Shown piece by piece: positions 39,286-49,720 of a DNA stretch of 64,000 bases. Positions within the stretch are counted from its first letter, which is position 1. Each line of letters opens with the position of its first letter. The notes under the pieces were generated by a model. That model ran no database searches. It was not told the origin of the DNA and saw only the letters and a program-made list of their open reading frames with translations. The DNA lies in assembly GCF_004217565.1 (NCBI RefSeq), contig NZ_SHLA01000001.1:1178001-1242000 (forward strand). Reading direction: 5' to 3'. Both the position numbers and the translations under genes were made by a program. This stretch comes from Zhihengliuella halotolerans (GTDB lineage Bacteria; Actinomycetota; Actinomycetes; Actinomycetales; Micrococcaceae).

Positions 39286-40086
39286 TCAGGGCTTTTCGAC
39301 TGCGCGCACGCCGTCGGTTCCCACTTCGTAGCCGCATTCGGCCAAGACGGCGCGGTCGCCCTTGTCGAGGGACTCCGGTTCGAGCGCGAAGATGAGGTCG
39401 GGGCGTCGCTCGGCGGTGCGGCGGAATTGCTCGTCGCGGCGCCAGCGGGCGATCTTCGCGTGGTTGCCCGAGAGCAGCACCTCCGGGATCGGCCGCTCAT
39501 TCCACTCAGACGGCTTGGTGTAGACCGGGTACTCGAGCAGGCCGTCTGAATGCGACTCCTCCACCAACGACTCGGGGTTGCCGACCACGCCGGGGATGAG
39601 CCGTCCCACGGCCTCGACCATGGCGAGGACAGCGACTTCTCCCCCGTTGAGCACGTAGTCCCCGAGGCTGACCGGTCGCACGTCGAAGTGCTCCCGGGAC
39701 CACTCCACCACACGTTCGTCAATCCCCTCATAGCGCCCGCAAGCGAAGACCAGGTGGTCCTCCTCGGCGAGATCGTAGGCCATCCGCTGGTTGAAGACGG
39801 CCCCGGCGGGCGAGGGAACGATCAACACGGGACGCTTGCCGCCGCTGCGGGGCTCGGCAGATTCGCGGATACCTGTCAGCACCTCGGACCACGGACCGGC
39901 TTTCATGACCATGCCCGCACCCCCGCCGTAGGGAGTGTCGTCGACCGTCCGGTGACGATCGTGGGCGTGGTCGCGCAGGTCGTGCACGTTCACGTCCAGC
40001 AGGCCGTCGCGTCGGGCTTTGCCGATCAGGGACAGGTCCAGCGCGGCCAGGTATTCGGGGAAGATGCTAACGACGTCGATGCGCAC
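39286..40086 (-). CDS. trmD: tRNA (guanine-N1)-methyltransferase TrmD
   Basis: A 266-residue SPOUT methyltransferase that makes m1G37 and prevents frameshifts. [14 protein letters not shown], the trefoil-knot segment [20 protein letters not shown], and [15 protein letters not shown] are all present. It follows rimM after one base. Confidence 0.98.
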   Translation of the reverse strand: MRIDVVSIFPEYLAALDLSLIGKARRDGLLDVNVHDLRDHAHDRHRTVDDTPYGGGAGMVMKAGPWSEVLTGIRESAEPRSGGKRPVLIVPSPAGAVFNQRMAYDLAEEDHLVFACGRYEGIDERVVEWSREHFDVRPVSLGDYVLNGGEVAVLAMVEAVGRLIPGVVGNPESLVEESHSDGLLEYPVYTKPSEWNERPIPEVLLSGNHAKIARWRRDEQFRRTAERRPDLIFALEPESLDKGDRAVLAECGYEVGTDGVRAVEKP

Positions 40087-40087
40087 C

Positions 40088-40621
40088 TTAGCTCCCTGCC
40101 TCCGGGTCCTCGGGCTGGTTCAGTTCCAGCAGGCCCGCGGGCGGAGTCATGAGGACGTGTCCCGCCTCGAGGTCCACCTCGGGGACGATTTCTTCGACGA
40201 ACGGTACGAGCGCGTCCCCGCCGGAAGTCAGCTCGATTTCGAGGAGATCCTGCACGTCGCCTTGGCGCAGTCCGCTGACCGTGCCGATCCGCTCGCCGTC
40301 GACGAGGGCGGCCAGGCCGACGAGGTCGTGCGCGTACCACGCGTCGTCGTCGACCGGCTCTTCTTCATCGGTCTCCACGAAGAGCTTGGCACCGCGCAGC
40401 GCCTCGGCCGCGTTGCGGTCGCCCACCTCGGCGAAGGCGAGCAGCAGGATCTCTTTGTTCCAGCGGGCCCGGGAGACGGTCAGGGTTCCAGCAGACTCGG
40501 GCTCGACCTCGAGCACGACGCCGGGCACGAACCGCTCCTCGGGGACGTCGGTCATCACCTGAACCGTCACTTCTCCGCGGATGCCATGCGGCTTTCCGAT
40601 GCGTGCCACCTGCAGGCGCAT
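40088..40621 (-). CDS. rimM: 16S rRNA processing protein RimM
   Basis: A 177-residue RimM with an N-terminal domain ([16 protein letters not shown]) and a C-terminal PRC barrel (about 95-170, with [15 protein letters not shown]). It binds S19 and helps mature the 30S head. The start is ATG 40621. It is coupled to trmD. A hairpin upstream separates it from the KH gene. Confidence 0.96.
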   Translation of the reverse strand: MRLQVARIGKPHGIRGEVTVQVMTDVPEERFVPGVVLEVEPESAGTLTVSRARWNKEILLLAFAEVGDRNAAEALRGAKLFVETDEEEPVDDDAWYAHDLVGLAALVDGERIGTVSGLRQGDVQDLLEIELTSGGDALVPFVEEIVPEVDLEAGHVLMTPPAGLLELNQPEDPEAGS

Positions 40622-40692
40622 GCTGTCTCCTCATCGTGGATGGTGTGCTGCCTGCCAGTGCAGGCTGCGCAAATATTCTAGCGAGAAACGAA

Positions 40693-40726
40693 TGAGGGTC
40701 CCGCGTCCGAAGACGAGGGACCCTCA
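40693..40726. terminator. Hairpin between the KH gene and rimM
   Basis: A 10-bp outer stem (40693-40702 with 40717-40726) continues past one G-A mismatch into a 4-bp inner stem closed by the loop CGAA. It splits rpsP-KH from rimM-trmD-rplS and could terminate or attenuate. Confidence 0.75.
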
Positions 40727-40770
40727 ATCGCACTGCACAAGCTGGCTACCGCCCGTGCCGACTCCTGGAG

Positions 40771-41013
40771 TCAGCGCCGACGATCGGTGTCGACCACGTC
40801 GACCCGAGTCGGCTGACCACCGGCCAGCGCGGCGACGACAGTGCGCAGCGACTTGGCCGTGCGCCCTTGTCGGCCGATCACCCGCCCGAGGTCGTCCGGG
40901 TGGACCCGCACCTCGAGCATGTCACCGCGGCGGTTCTCCTTCGAGGAGACCTCCACGTCATCGGGCGAATCGACGATTCCGCGCACCAAGTGGTCGAGGG
41001 CTTCTGCCAGCAT
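40771..41013 (-). CDS. KH-domain RNA-binding protein, KhpA type
   Basis: An 80-residue protein made of one KH domain, with G-x-x-G at 47-50 (GRVIGRQGRTAKSLRTVV). Members between rpsP and rimM in Gram-positive bacteria are KhpA-like, binding small RNAs and affecting cell shape. It begins two bases after the rpsP stop. Confidence 0.94.
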   Translation of the reverse strand: MLAEALDHLVRGIVDSPDDVEVSSKENRRGDMLEVRVHPDDLGRVIGRQGRTAKSLRTVVAALAGGQPTRVDVVDTDRRR

Positions 41014-41015
41014 GA

Positions 41016-41435
41016 CTACTCAGCCTCGGTGGACTCAGCCTCAGCGGCGTCAGCGGCCGGGGCCTCAGCCTTGGCGGCCTTCGGGGTGGTGGCCTCCGGA
41101 AGGATGACCGACTCCTTGTCGGGAGCAACGAAAGCTTCCTTCGGAGCCTTGGTCCGCAGGGTGCCTTCCTGGCCCGGCAGGCCCTTGAACTTCTGCCAGT
41201 CACCGGTGATCTTGAGGATCGCGGCGACCTGCTCGGTCGGCTGGGCGCCGACGGAGAGCCAGTACTGAGCGCGCTCGGACTGGACCTCGATGAACGAGGG
41301 CTCCTCGGTCGGGTGGTACTTGCCGATCTCCTCGATGGCACGGCCATCGCGCTTGTTGCGCGAGTCCATGACGACGATGCGGTAGTACGGGGCGCGCATC
41401 TTGCCGAAGCGCTTCAGACGAATCTTAACGGCCAC
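41016..41435 (-). CDS. rpsP: 30S ribosomal protein S16
   Basis: A 139-residue S16. The conserved part is [22 protein letters not shown] through about residue 85. The last 40 residues are Ala/Glu/Lys-rich, an extension beyond the 80-90 residues of most bacterial S16 proteins and common in Actinobacteria. GTG 41435 gives the canonical start, with GGAG upstream; GTG 41447 is the alternative. Confidence 0.97.
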   Translation of the reverse strand: MAVKIRLKRFGKMRAPYYRIVVMDSRNKRDGRAIEEIGKYHPTEEPSFIEVQSERAQYWLSVGAQPTEQVAAILKITGDWQKFKGLPGQEGTLRTKAPKEAFVAPDKESVILPEATTPKAAKAEAPAADAAEAESTEAE

Positions 41436-41664
41436 TTTTGTGGTCACTCCTGTTTCATTAAGGGGGCGAACCGCACACCTCTGCACCGTGGGGACAGTCC
41501 ATAACGAGTGGGTTCTAAGGACGAGATGCACACGCGGAGAGAGGGGCCACGTGGATCAAGTACCCCGCCATTATGTCAGAGACGCGGCCTCGACGCGAAT
41601 GAAGCCGACGTCGCGCGCCGCACACTCATGAGCCCTCGGGGAACGAGCGCCGGGGCCACCTGAC

Positions 41665-43206
41665 CTACTTGAGGAACTTGTCGAAGCCCTTGGGCAGCGC
41701 CGACGGATCGAGCTCCTTGGGAGCCTGCCCGAAGGCGGCGCCACTCGGGAGGCTCGTCTTCTTCTGCGACTGCTCTTTGGCCGCCTGCGCCGCCTTGGCG
41801 GGGTTGCCGAACTTCTGCTTCTTCTTCCCCTTGCCGACCTGCTTCTTGCCCTTGGCCCCACCACCGGGCATGCCGGGCATGCCGCCGCCGGAGGCCATCT
41901 TCTTCATCATCTTCTGGGCCTGGCTGAAGCGCTCCATGAGCTGGTTGACCTCTGAGACGTGCACGCCGGAGCCGCGGGCGATACGGGCACGGCGCGAACC
42001 GTTGAGAAGCTTCGGCGCGACCCGCTCGTGGGGGGTCATCGAGCGCACGATGGCCTCGATGCGGTCGATCTGGCTCTCGTCGAACTGCTCGAGCTGCTGC
42101 TTCGAAATCGCCGCACCGGGCATCATCGAGAGCATCTTCTTCATCGAGCCCATCTTGCGGACCTGCTGCATCTGGGCGAGGAAGTCTTCGAGCGTGAAGT
42201 CCTCCTGGTCGACGAACTTCTGCGCCATGCGCTCGGCTTCGTCCTTGTCCCAGGACTTCTCCGCCTGCTCGATGAGCGTGAGGATGTCGCCCATCTCGAG
42301 GATGCGGCCGGCCATGCGGTCCGGGTGGAAGACCTCGAAGTCGTCCAGACCCTCACCCGTCGAGGCGAACATGACCGGCTTGCCGGTCACGTGCGTCACG
42401 GACAGGGCCGCGCCACCGCGAGCGTCGCCGTCGAGCTTGGAGAGGACCACTCCGGTGAAGTCGACACCTTCGTTGAACGCCTGCGCGGTGTTGACCGCGT
42501 CCTGACCGATCATCGAGTCGATCACGAACAGGACTTCGTGCGGGTTGATGGCGGCGCGGATGTCCGCAGCCTGCTTCATCATCTCCTCGTCGACGCCGAG
42601 GCGGCCGGCGGTGTCAACGATCACGACGTCGTGCTGCTTCTGGCGCGCCTCGGAGACACCGTTTCCGGCGACAACCACGGGATCGCCCGTGGCCTCCTCG
42701 AACTCGCTCGAGACACCCGGGTGCGGAGCGTAGACCGGCACGCCGGCCCGCTCTCCGTTGATCTGGAGCTGCTTGACCGCGTTCGGGCGCTGCAGGTCGC
42801 AGGCCACGAGCAGCGGGGTGTGCCCCTCCGACTTGAGGTGCTTGGCGAGCTTTCCGGCGAGGGTCGTCTTACCGGCACCCTGCAGGCCCGCGAGCATGAT
42901 CACGGTTGGCGGGTTCTTCGCGAGGTTGATGCGGCGGGTCTGCCCACCGAGAATCTCGACCAGCTGCTCGTTGACGATCTTCACGACCTGCTGGCCCGGG
43001 TTCAGCGACTGGCTGACCTCGAGGCCCAGCGCGCGCTCCTTGACGCGACTCACGAAGGAGCGGACCACCGGCACCGCGACGTCGGCGTCCAACAGGGCAC
43101 GTCGGATTTCGCGGACCGTGCCGTCGACGTCGGCCTCGGTGAGGCGGCCTTTGCCACGGAGATTCTTGAAGGTGGCTGTCAGGCGGTCGGAGAGTGAATT
43201 AAACAC
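41665..43206 (-). CDS. ffh: Signal recognition particle protein Ffh
   Basis: A 513-residue SRP54 GTPase binding signal sequences and 4.5S RNA. In order: N domain, G domain (GLQGAGKTTLAGKLA, DTAGR, TKLDGDARGG), and a Met-rich M domain from about 325 (MQQVRKMGSMKKMLSMMPG). A Lys-rich tail (KKQVGKGKKKQ) follows. The start is GTG 43206, with GAAGGAAG about 12 bases upstream. The 4.5S RNA gene was not seen in the window. Confidence 0.98.
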   Translation of the reverse strand: MFNSLSDRLTATFKNLRGKGRLTEADVDGTVREIRRALLDADVAVPVVRSFVSRVKERALGLEVSQSLNPGQQVVKIVNEQLVEILGGQTRRINLAKNPPTVIMLAGLQGAGKTTLAGKLAKHLKSEGHTPLLVACDLQRPNAVKQLQINGERAGVPVYAPHPGVSSEFEEATGDPVVVAGNGVSEARQKQHDVVIVDTAGRLGVDEEMMKQAADIRAAINPHEVLFVIDSMIGQDAVNTAQAFNEGVDFTGVVLSKLDGDARGGAALSVTHVTGKPVMFASTGEGLDDFEVFHPDRMAGRILEMGDILTLIEQAEKSWDKDEAERMAQKFVDQEDFTLEDFLAQMQQVRKMGSMKKMLSMMPGAAISKQQLEQFDESQIDRIEAIVRSMTPHERVAPKLLNGSRRARIARGSGVHVSEVNQLMERFSQAQKMMKKMASGGGMPGMPGGGAKGKKQVGKGKKKQKFGNPAKAAQAAKEQSQKKTSLPSGAAFGQAPKELDPSALPKGFDKFLK

Positions 43207-43328
43207 GTGAGCCGAAACTTCCTTCGATCGTGCAGTCGGTGGCGGCGGATCCGCCGGATTCGACTGCCTAGCCTATCAATTTCCACCACGGCTCTCTGAC
43301 GTCGCCCCGGCGTCGGGACAAAGAGCAC

Positions 43329-43378
43329 ACGACGACGGTGGCTCGCCTCCCCCGCGGGAGGCGAGCCACCGTCGTCGT
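43329..43378. terminator. 23-bp perfect terminator after glnB
   Basis: The arms 43329-43351 and 43356-43378 pair without mismatch around loop CCGC. It starts 18 bases past the glnB stop and closes the amtB-glnB operon. Confidence 0.9.
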
Positions 43379-43396
43379 ACCGGATGAAGTGAGCGC

Positions 43397-45024
<1,628 letters not shown>

Positions 45025-45093
45025 GTCCGTCCTCCTGTGGTTTGAAAAGGTGCAAGCGATCTCTCGCCTTGCCTTCAAGACAACAGGAGTCGT

Positions 45094-45131
45094 GTTTCGC
45101 GTCTCAGGCCCGCCTGTTTCGCATCGGTTAC
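45094..45131 (-). promoter_or_regulatory. GlnR-type operator upstream of amtB
   Basis: On the minus strand GTAAC-n6-GAAAC (45131-45116) matches the GlnR a-n6-b consensus exactly, and a further GAAAC (45098-45094) lies 17 bases on, the spacing expected for the second b half-site of a tandem a1-b1-a2-b2 operator. The a2 half-site is degenerate. Confidence 0.75.
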
Positions 45132-45135
45132 GGCA

Positions 45136-45168
45136 ATGGCGGCCACGTAAAAAGCACGCGGCCGCCAT
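45136..45168. repeat. 9-bp inverted repeat between GlnR-like sites
   Basis: The arms ATGGCGGCC (45136-45144) and GGCCGCCAT (45160-45168) flank a 15-base A-rich loop. The element sits between two GTNAC-type half-sites in opposite orientation. It could be the ftsY terminator or part of the operator. Confidence 0.5.
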
Positions 45169-45184
45169 GTAACAGGGATGTTTC
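45169..45184. promoter_or_regulatory. Second GlnR-like site upstream of amtB
   Basis: GTAAC-n6-GTTTC on the plus strand (45169-45184), which reads GAAAC-n6-GTTAC on the minus strand. Both half-sites fit the consensus but their relative orientation differs from the canonical box, so it may be an auxiliary site. Confidence 0.4.
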
Positions 45185-45262
45185 CCGATGTTTTTCGCCG
45201 GGGTTACCGATTCCTCTTCTCCCCCGCGTGTCCGGCCCGCCCGGGCCGCCTTCTTGCTGTCG

Positions 45263-46453
45263 TCAGTTCTCGAGAAGCGCGTCGACGAAGTCCTCGACGA
45301 CGAACGGGGCCAGATCGTCAGCACCCTCGCCGAGCCCGACCAGCTTCACGGGCACGCCAAGTCGACGCTGGATCGCGACGACGATGCCGCCCTTCGCCGT
45401 GCCGTCCAGCTTGGTCAGCACGATCCCCGTGACGTTGACGACCTCTGAGAAGACCTTGGCCTGATTGAGGCCGTTCTGGCCCGTGGTCGCATCGAGCACG
45501 AGCAGTACTTCGTCGACCTCGGCCTGTTTCTCGATGACGCGCTTGATCTTGCCGAGCTCGTCCATCAGCCCGACCTTGTTCTGCAGGCGACCGGCGGTGT
45601 CGACCATGACGACGTCGACCTCCTGGTCGATGCCCGCCTTCACAGCCTCGTACGCGACCGACGCCGGGTCGGCACCGTCGACGTCGCTGCGCACGGTGGG
45701 TACGCCCACCCGCGCACCCCACGTCTGCAGCTGCTCGGCGGCGGCGGCGCGGAACGTGTCGGCGGCGCCGAGCAACACGTCCTTATCCTCCGCAACGAGC
45801 ACGCGCGCCATCTTGCCGATCGTCGTGGTCTTGCCCACGCCATTGACGCCGACGACCATGACGACGGCGGGTCGGTCCCCACGGCGGTCGGAGGCGACGC
45901 TGCGGTCCATCGACGGGTCGATCAGTTTGGTGAGTTCTTCGCGAAGCATCGACCGGACGCCCTCGGCGTCACGGTGGCCCTCGATCTTGACGCGTTCACG
46001 CAGGCTGTCGACGAGTTCCGTCGTCGCATCCGTGCCGAGGTCGGCCAGAAGCAATGTCTCCTCGATGTCGTCCCAGACGTCGTCGTCGATCTTGTCCTGG
46101 CTGAGGAGGACGAGCAGCCCCTTGCCGAGGGCGTTGTTCGATTTGACCAGCCGCGCGCGCAGCCGAGCGAGACGACCGAGCGCAGGCTCGGGGACCTCGA
46201 TCCGCGTGGCGGGTTCGGCGGCCGCTTCCGGAGCTTCAGCCTCCGCGACCGGCACCGGGGGCGCTACGACGTCGGACTCGGCAGCATCCGTGGCGGTCGC
46301 CCCGCCGGTGGGCGCGGGATCGTTCTCGTCACGGGGCGAGGTGTAGGTTCCGGGTTTGGTCTTCCGGCCGCGCAGCAGGAAGGCCACGCCTATGCCGGCA
46401 CCGATCAGAACGACGGCGGCGATGACAATGATCAGACTCAGTTCAATAGGCAC
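45263..46453 (-). CDS. ftsY: Signal recognition particle receptor FtsY
   Basis: A 396-residue SRP receptor. One N-terminal membrane helix (about 5-27) and an acidic linker rich in Ala/Glu/Pro precede the NG GTPase domain (VVGVNGVGKTTTIGKMA, DTAGRLQNK, TKLDGTAKGG). I chose GTG 46453 because TAAGCT ends six bases before it; GTG 46459, two codons upstream, touches that -10. In many Actinobacteria smc lies immediately next to this gene; here two genes intervene. Confidence 0.96.
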   Translation of the reverse strand: MPIELSLIIVIAAVVLIGAGIGVAFLLRGRKTKPGTYTSPRDENDPAPTGGATATDAAESDVVAPPVPVAEAEAPEAAAEPATRIEVPEPALGRLARLRARLVKSNNALGKGLLVLLSQDKIDDDVWDDIEETLLLADLGTDATTELVDSLRERVKIEGHRDAEGVRSMLREELTKLIDPSMDRSVASDRRGDRPAVVMVVGVNGVGKTTTIGKMARVLVAEDKDVLLGAADTFRAAAAEQLQTWGARVGVPTVRSDVDGADPASVAYEAVKAGIDQEVDVVMVDTAGRLQNKVGLMDELGKIKRVIEKQAEVDEVLLVLDATTGQNGLNQAKVFSEVVNVTGIVLTKLDGTAKGGIVVAIQRRLGVPVKLVGLGEGADDLAPFVVEDFVDALLEN

Positions 46454-46459
46454 GCCCAC

Positions 46460-46465
46460 AGCTTA
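46460..46465 (-). promoter_or_regulatory. -10 element of ftsY (leaderless)
   Basis: TAAGCT on the minus strand, six bases before GTG 46453. No strong -35 was identified. Confidence 0.5.
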
Positions 46466-46502
46466 GTCAAGTTGCGTGCGCTCGTCGTATTCTCGGCGGC
46501 CC

Positions 46503-46508
46503 TAGAAT
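46503..46508 (+). promoter_or_regulatory. -10 element of the MFS gene
   Basis: TAGAAT, nine bases before ATG 46518, predicting a leader of about three bases or none. It shares the 64-base divergent region with the ftsY promoter. Confidence 0.5.
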
Positions 46509-46517
46509 GTACGTGAC

Positions 46518-47765
46518 ATGACGATTAAGAGCCCAGCGGTCGAAAAAGAGAGCATTCCGAGCGAGATCAAGGTCCTCATCGGGGCCGCGTTCGTCATCGC
46601 GATCGGTTTCGGCATCATCGCGCCGATCCTCCCCCAATACGCCTCGAGTTTCGATGTGACGACCGCGGCAGCCGCGTTCATCGTCAGCGTCTTCGCCCTG
46701 ACCCGCCTGCTGTTCGCGCCGCTCTCCGGTCGCCTGACAGAGAAACTCGGCGAGCCGATCGTGTACGTCGGCGGCGTGCTCATCGTCGCGTTCTCGACGA
46801 TCCTCGTCGGCCTCGCGCCGAACTACGAACTACTCCTCCTCTTCCGCGCACTCGGCGGAATCGGGTCGACGATGTTCACGGTCTCCGCCATGGCACTGAT
46901 CGCCCGACTCGCTCCCCCGACGATTCGCGGCCGCATCTCCGGGTTGTACGCCGGCGCATTCCTCATGGGCAATATCGCCGGCCCCGTCGTCGGCGGGCTT
47001 CTGGCGACTTTCGGCCACCGCCTGCCTTTCTTCATCTACGGCGGCGCGCTGGTCATCGCGGCCGCCTTGGTCCACTTTTCACTGGCGCGCGTGCGCCGTC
47101 GCGCCCTCGCGTCGGGCCAGGACGACGCCGGCGACGCCCGCCCCACCGGGCTGAGCGTGTCGGAGGCGCTGGCCTCACCAACTTATCGCGCGGCGCTCGT
47201 GTCCGGGTTCGCGAATGGCTGGACCAACTTCGGAGTGCGGGTGGCGATCGTGCCGCTTTTCGCGGTTTACGCTTTCGGCCAGTACGGCACGGCCATCGCC
47301 GGCATCTCTCTGGCGCTCTTCGCCGCCGGAAATGCCGTGACGTTGACGTTCTCTGGTCGGCTGACGGACCGCTACGGGCGGCGCTGGCCGGTCATCATCG
47401 GACTGACGGTCGGTTCCATCTCGATGGGCTTCCTCGGTCTGGCGGAGAGCGTGCCCCTGTTCATCGTCCTCTCCGTAGTGGCCGGGGCCGGAATCGGCGT
47501 CATGAATCCCGCCCAGCAGGCAGCTGTCGCCGATGTGGTCGGCCAGGGGCGGAACGGCGGTCGTGTGCTGGCCACGTTCCAGATGTGCACCGATTTCGGT
47601 GCCATTCTCGGCCCGGTCGTGGCAGGGCTGCTCGTCGACCAGATCGGTTACGGGTGGGCATTCGCGGTGGGTGGTCTCCTCGGTATGCTGGGCGTCGCCG
47701 CCTGGGCGCGCGTTCCGCGACCGTCCGAAGACCCCGTCGTCGCCGAAGACCGCAAGCAGTCGTAG
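46518..47765 (+). CDS. Major facilitator superfamily transporter
   Basis: A 415-residue MFS permease with about twelve membrane helices and a charged central loop (about residues 190-215). The loop-2/3 motif resembles SGRLTEKLGEPIV and its repeat SGRLTDRYGRRWPV is a classical MFS motif A. It resembles drug/proton antiporters of the DHA1 type, but the substrate cannot be assigned. Divergent from ftsY, convergent with the DUF222/HNH gene. Confidence 0.9.
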   Translation: MTIKSPAVEKESIPSEIKVLIGAAFVIAIGFGIIAPILPQYASSFDVTTAAAAFIVSVFALTRLLFAPLSGRLTEKLGEPIVYVGGVLIVAFSTILVGLAPNYELLLLFRALGGIGSTMFTVSAMALIARLAPPTIRGRISGLYAGAFLMGNIAGPVVGGLLATFGHRLPFFIYGGALVIAAALVHFSLARVRRRALASGQDDAGDARPTGLSVSEALASPTYRAALVSGFANGWTNFGVRVAIVPLFAVYAFGQYGTAIAGISLALFAAGNAVTLTFSGRLTDRYGRRWPVIIGLTVGSISMGFLGLAESVPLFIVLSVVAGAGIGVMNPAQQAAVADVVGQGRNGGRVLATFQMCTDFGAILGPVVAGLLVDQIGYGWAFAVGGLLGMLGVAAWARVPRPSEDPVVAEDRKQS

Positions 47766-47834
47766 CGGTGCAAAGGACACGCTCGGTCCTATGAGTGGTT
47801 CTGAGGTTCGTCCTGCGTGTGGGGTCCAGACGGG

Positions 47835-47855
47835 CCCGCGCCGGTGCGGCGCGGG
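47835..47855. terminator. Hairpin between the MFS and HNH genes
   Basis: An 8-bp GC-only stem (47835-47842 with 47848-47855), loop GGTGC, between two convergent stops. It is weaker than the other terminators in this window. Confidence 0.45.
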
Positions 47856-47877
47856 GAGTGCTCGCTTTAGCGGCCGG

Positions 47878-49638
47878 TCAGACAGCTCTTCGGTTTCCGC
47901 CAGTCGGCGCTGGCGGCCCCGGCGGGTCGTTCCCGCCGCTGCCACCCCCACTGTCGCCGGCCCTGCTACTGCCAGGACCGGGTCCGTGCACGCTTTGCGC
48001 GTTTCGGTTGGGCGTGGTCTTGCTGGCGTGGGCGGTGAGGATTCTGGCCCGTTGCCGGGTGTGGGAGGTCGCGGCGGGTACGAAGGTTCCGCCCGGGTCC
48101 AGCCAGGGCGGTGCTTTGACCTGGACAATGCCGTTTCGCATTCGGATTTCCCAGCCGGACTTGTCGAGGCTGTGGTGATGGTGCCAGCAGAGCAGGACCC
48201 CGTTCTCGATCGTGGTCTTCCCACCCCGAGCCCAGGGACTCACGTGGTGGACTTCGCACCAGGCGGCCCGGATCGTGCAGTTCGGGATCACGCATCCGCC
48301 GTCCCGGGCCGCGATCGCCCGGCGCTGGTGCCCCGTGAAGGTGCGTTCCTTCGCGCCGAGGCCGATGATGCGGCCGTTGTTGTCGAACACGACTTTCTGC
48401 ACGGCCCCGGTACACGCGGTGCGGTGGGCGACCCGCGACGAGACCGGCACATCGATGCCCTCGAGTTGGGCGTAGCCCTGCGGATCGAGCAGGTCAGCAG
48501 TGTTCACGTGTACGAGCAGGGTGGCGGTGTCACCGCCGAGGTGTGGGGTCTCTTCGCAGCGGGACGCTGCCTGGATCATGGTCATGAGGATGTCGTGGCG
48601 CTTCTGCGCCGCGGTGCGACCATCCAGCACCGGAGCCCCGGTGGTTGCAGCAGTGGTTGCGGTGTCCGTGTTCGAGCCAGGGCCAACAGTCTCGTCGCCG
48701 GCCGTCTCGGGGCAGGTGCCGGTGCCGGTGGTGCGGGCGGCGGGGTTCGAGTGGGCGTCGAAGACGCGCTGCAGGTGCGCGGCGACTTCGGGCAGCAACC
48801 ACCCAGTCAACGGCACCAGCCCGTCCTTGGGTGAACCGAGCGTGAGCGAGCGTTTGCTGTGCGCCCGTTCCTCGGCCGGGTCCGGGCCGTCCTCATCCAG
48901 GCAGGCACCCCACTGGTGGGCGAGCTTGAGCATCTGCGGGTAGCTCAACGCCAACCCCTCATCCGGGACCACCGCATCCGCAGGATCGCCTGCCAGGTTA
49001 TCTGGGTTAGTGGGGCCCTCTGAGTCGGCGAGATTATCAGGAGTATTCGCGGTGCTGTCCTGTTCAGCCTGGGCCTGCCGGAGCAGCCGGGCCGCCAGGG
49101 CGCCGGTGGCCGCGTCCACGAGTTCCGCCTCGGCCTCGGCCAGCATCGCCGGGTCCGCACGCCGGGCGACCTTGTTCAACATCCCCGTCACCAGGGCCGC
49201 GGTCTCCGGATCAATCAGGCCCTGATGCAGGGCGGCGGCCACGTGCGGGAACTTCGGCTCCACCGGCGCACCGCTCACGCTGAACGCGGGGCGGGTGTCG
49301 GTGTCCAGGGCGATCCGCTTCTTGAGCTGCCCGTACGACAACCGGGTGAGGCGCTGGAGCAACTCGACCTCGGTTCGGCACCCCAACCGCGCCGAGAGTC
49401 GGTCCTCACCCAACGATTTCTCCGACCGCACCGCGACCTCACCAGCATTCCGGATTCGGAACGCGTCCAGGTGCCGGCCGGCGGATTCTGCTGCGCGGGT
49501 GCCCAGGATCAGTGCCTCGTCATCCTGTCCGGCGATGGCATCCGGGGCGCCGGCAAGGACCACGGCAGCCACACGCGCCCGGTCCGCCGGCGAGAGACCG
49601 GCGTACGTTTCCGGGTTCAACAGGAGGGCTGCTTCCAT
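47878..49638 (-). CDS. DUF222 domain / HNH endonuclease-like protein (13E12 family)
   Basis: A 586-residue protein with an N-terminal DUF222 helical region and a C-terminal HNH module near 480-535: CVIPNC, CEVHHVSPWARGGKTTIENG and LLCWHHHHSLD give the two Cys pairs and H-N-H residues. A Thr/Gly-rich stretch (about 300-330) links them and the tail is Pro/Gly-rich. The family is often multicopy in actinobacterial genomes and has no settled function. ATG 49638 fits a leaderless promoter. Context between ftsY and smc suggests insertion. Confidence 0.9.
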   Translation of the reverse strand: MEAALLLNPETYAGLSPADRARVAAVVLAGAPDAIAGQDDEALILGTRAAESAGRHLDAFRIRNAGEVAVRSEKSLGEDRLSARLGCRTEVELLQRLTRLSYGQLKKRIALDTDTRPAFSVSGAPVEPKFPHVAAALHQGLIDPETAALVTGMLNKVARRADPAMLAEAEAELVDAATGALAARLLRQAQAEQDSTANTPDNLADSEGPTNPDNLAGDPADAVVPDEGLALSYPQMLKLAHQWGACLDEDGPDPAEERAHSKRSLTLGSPKDGLVPLTGWLLPEVAAHLQRVFDAHSNPAARTTGTGTCPETAGDETVGPGSNTDTATTAATTGAPVLDGRTAAQKRHDILMTMIQAASRCEETPHLGGDTATLLVHVNTADLLDPQGYAQLEGIDVPVSSRVAHRTACTGAVQKVVFDNNGRIIGLGAKERTFTGHQRRAIAARDGGCVIPNCTIRAAWCEVHHVSPWARGGKTTIENGVLLCWHHHHSLDKSGWEIRMRNGIVQVKAPPWLDPGGTFVPAATSHTRQRARILTAHASKTTPNRNAQSVHGPGPGSSRAGDSGGGSGGNDPPGPPAPTGGNRRAV

Positions 49639-49644
49639 GAACCA

Positions 49645-49650
49645 ATACTA
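49645..49650 (-). promoter_or_regulatory. Leaderless -10 element of the DUF222/HNH gene
   Basis: TAGTAT on the minus strand, exactly six bases before ATG 49638, within a stretch far richer in A and T than its surroundings (about 49640-49715). Confidence 0.55.
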
Positions 49651-49720
49651 GTACAAAACTTCGAGAAAAGGAAGGGATTTGTGCAGATCTTAGTACGGAT
49701 TCAGCCTACTTCACGGCGAA

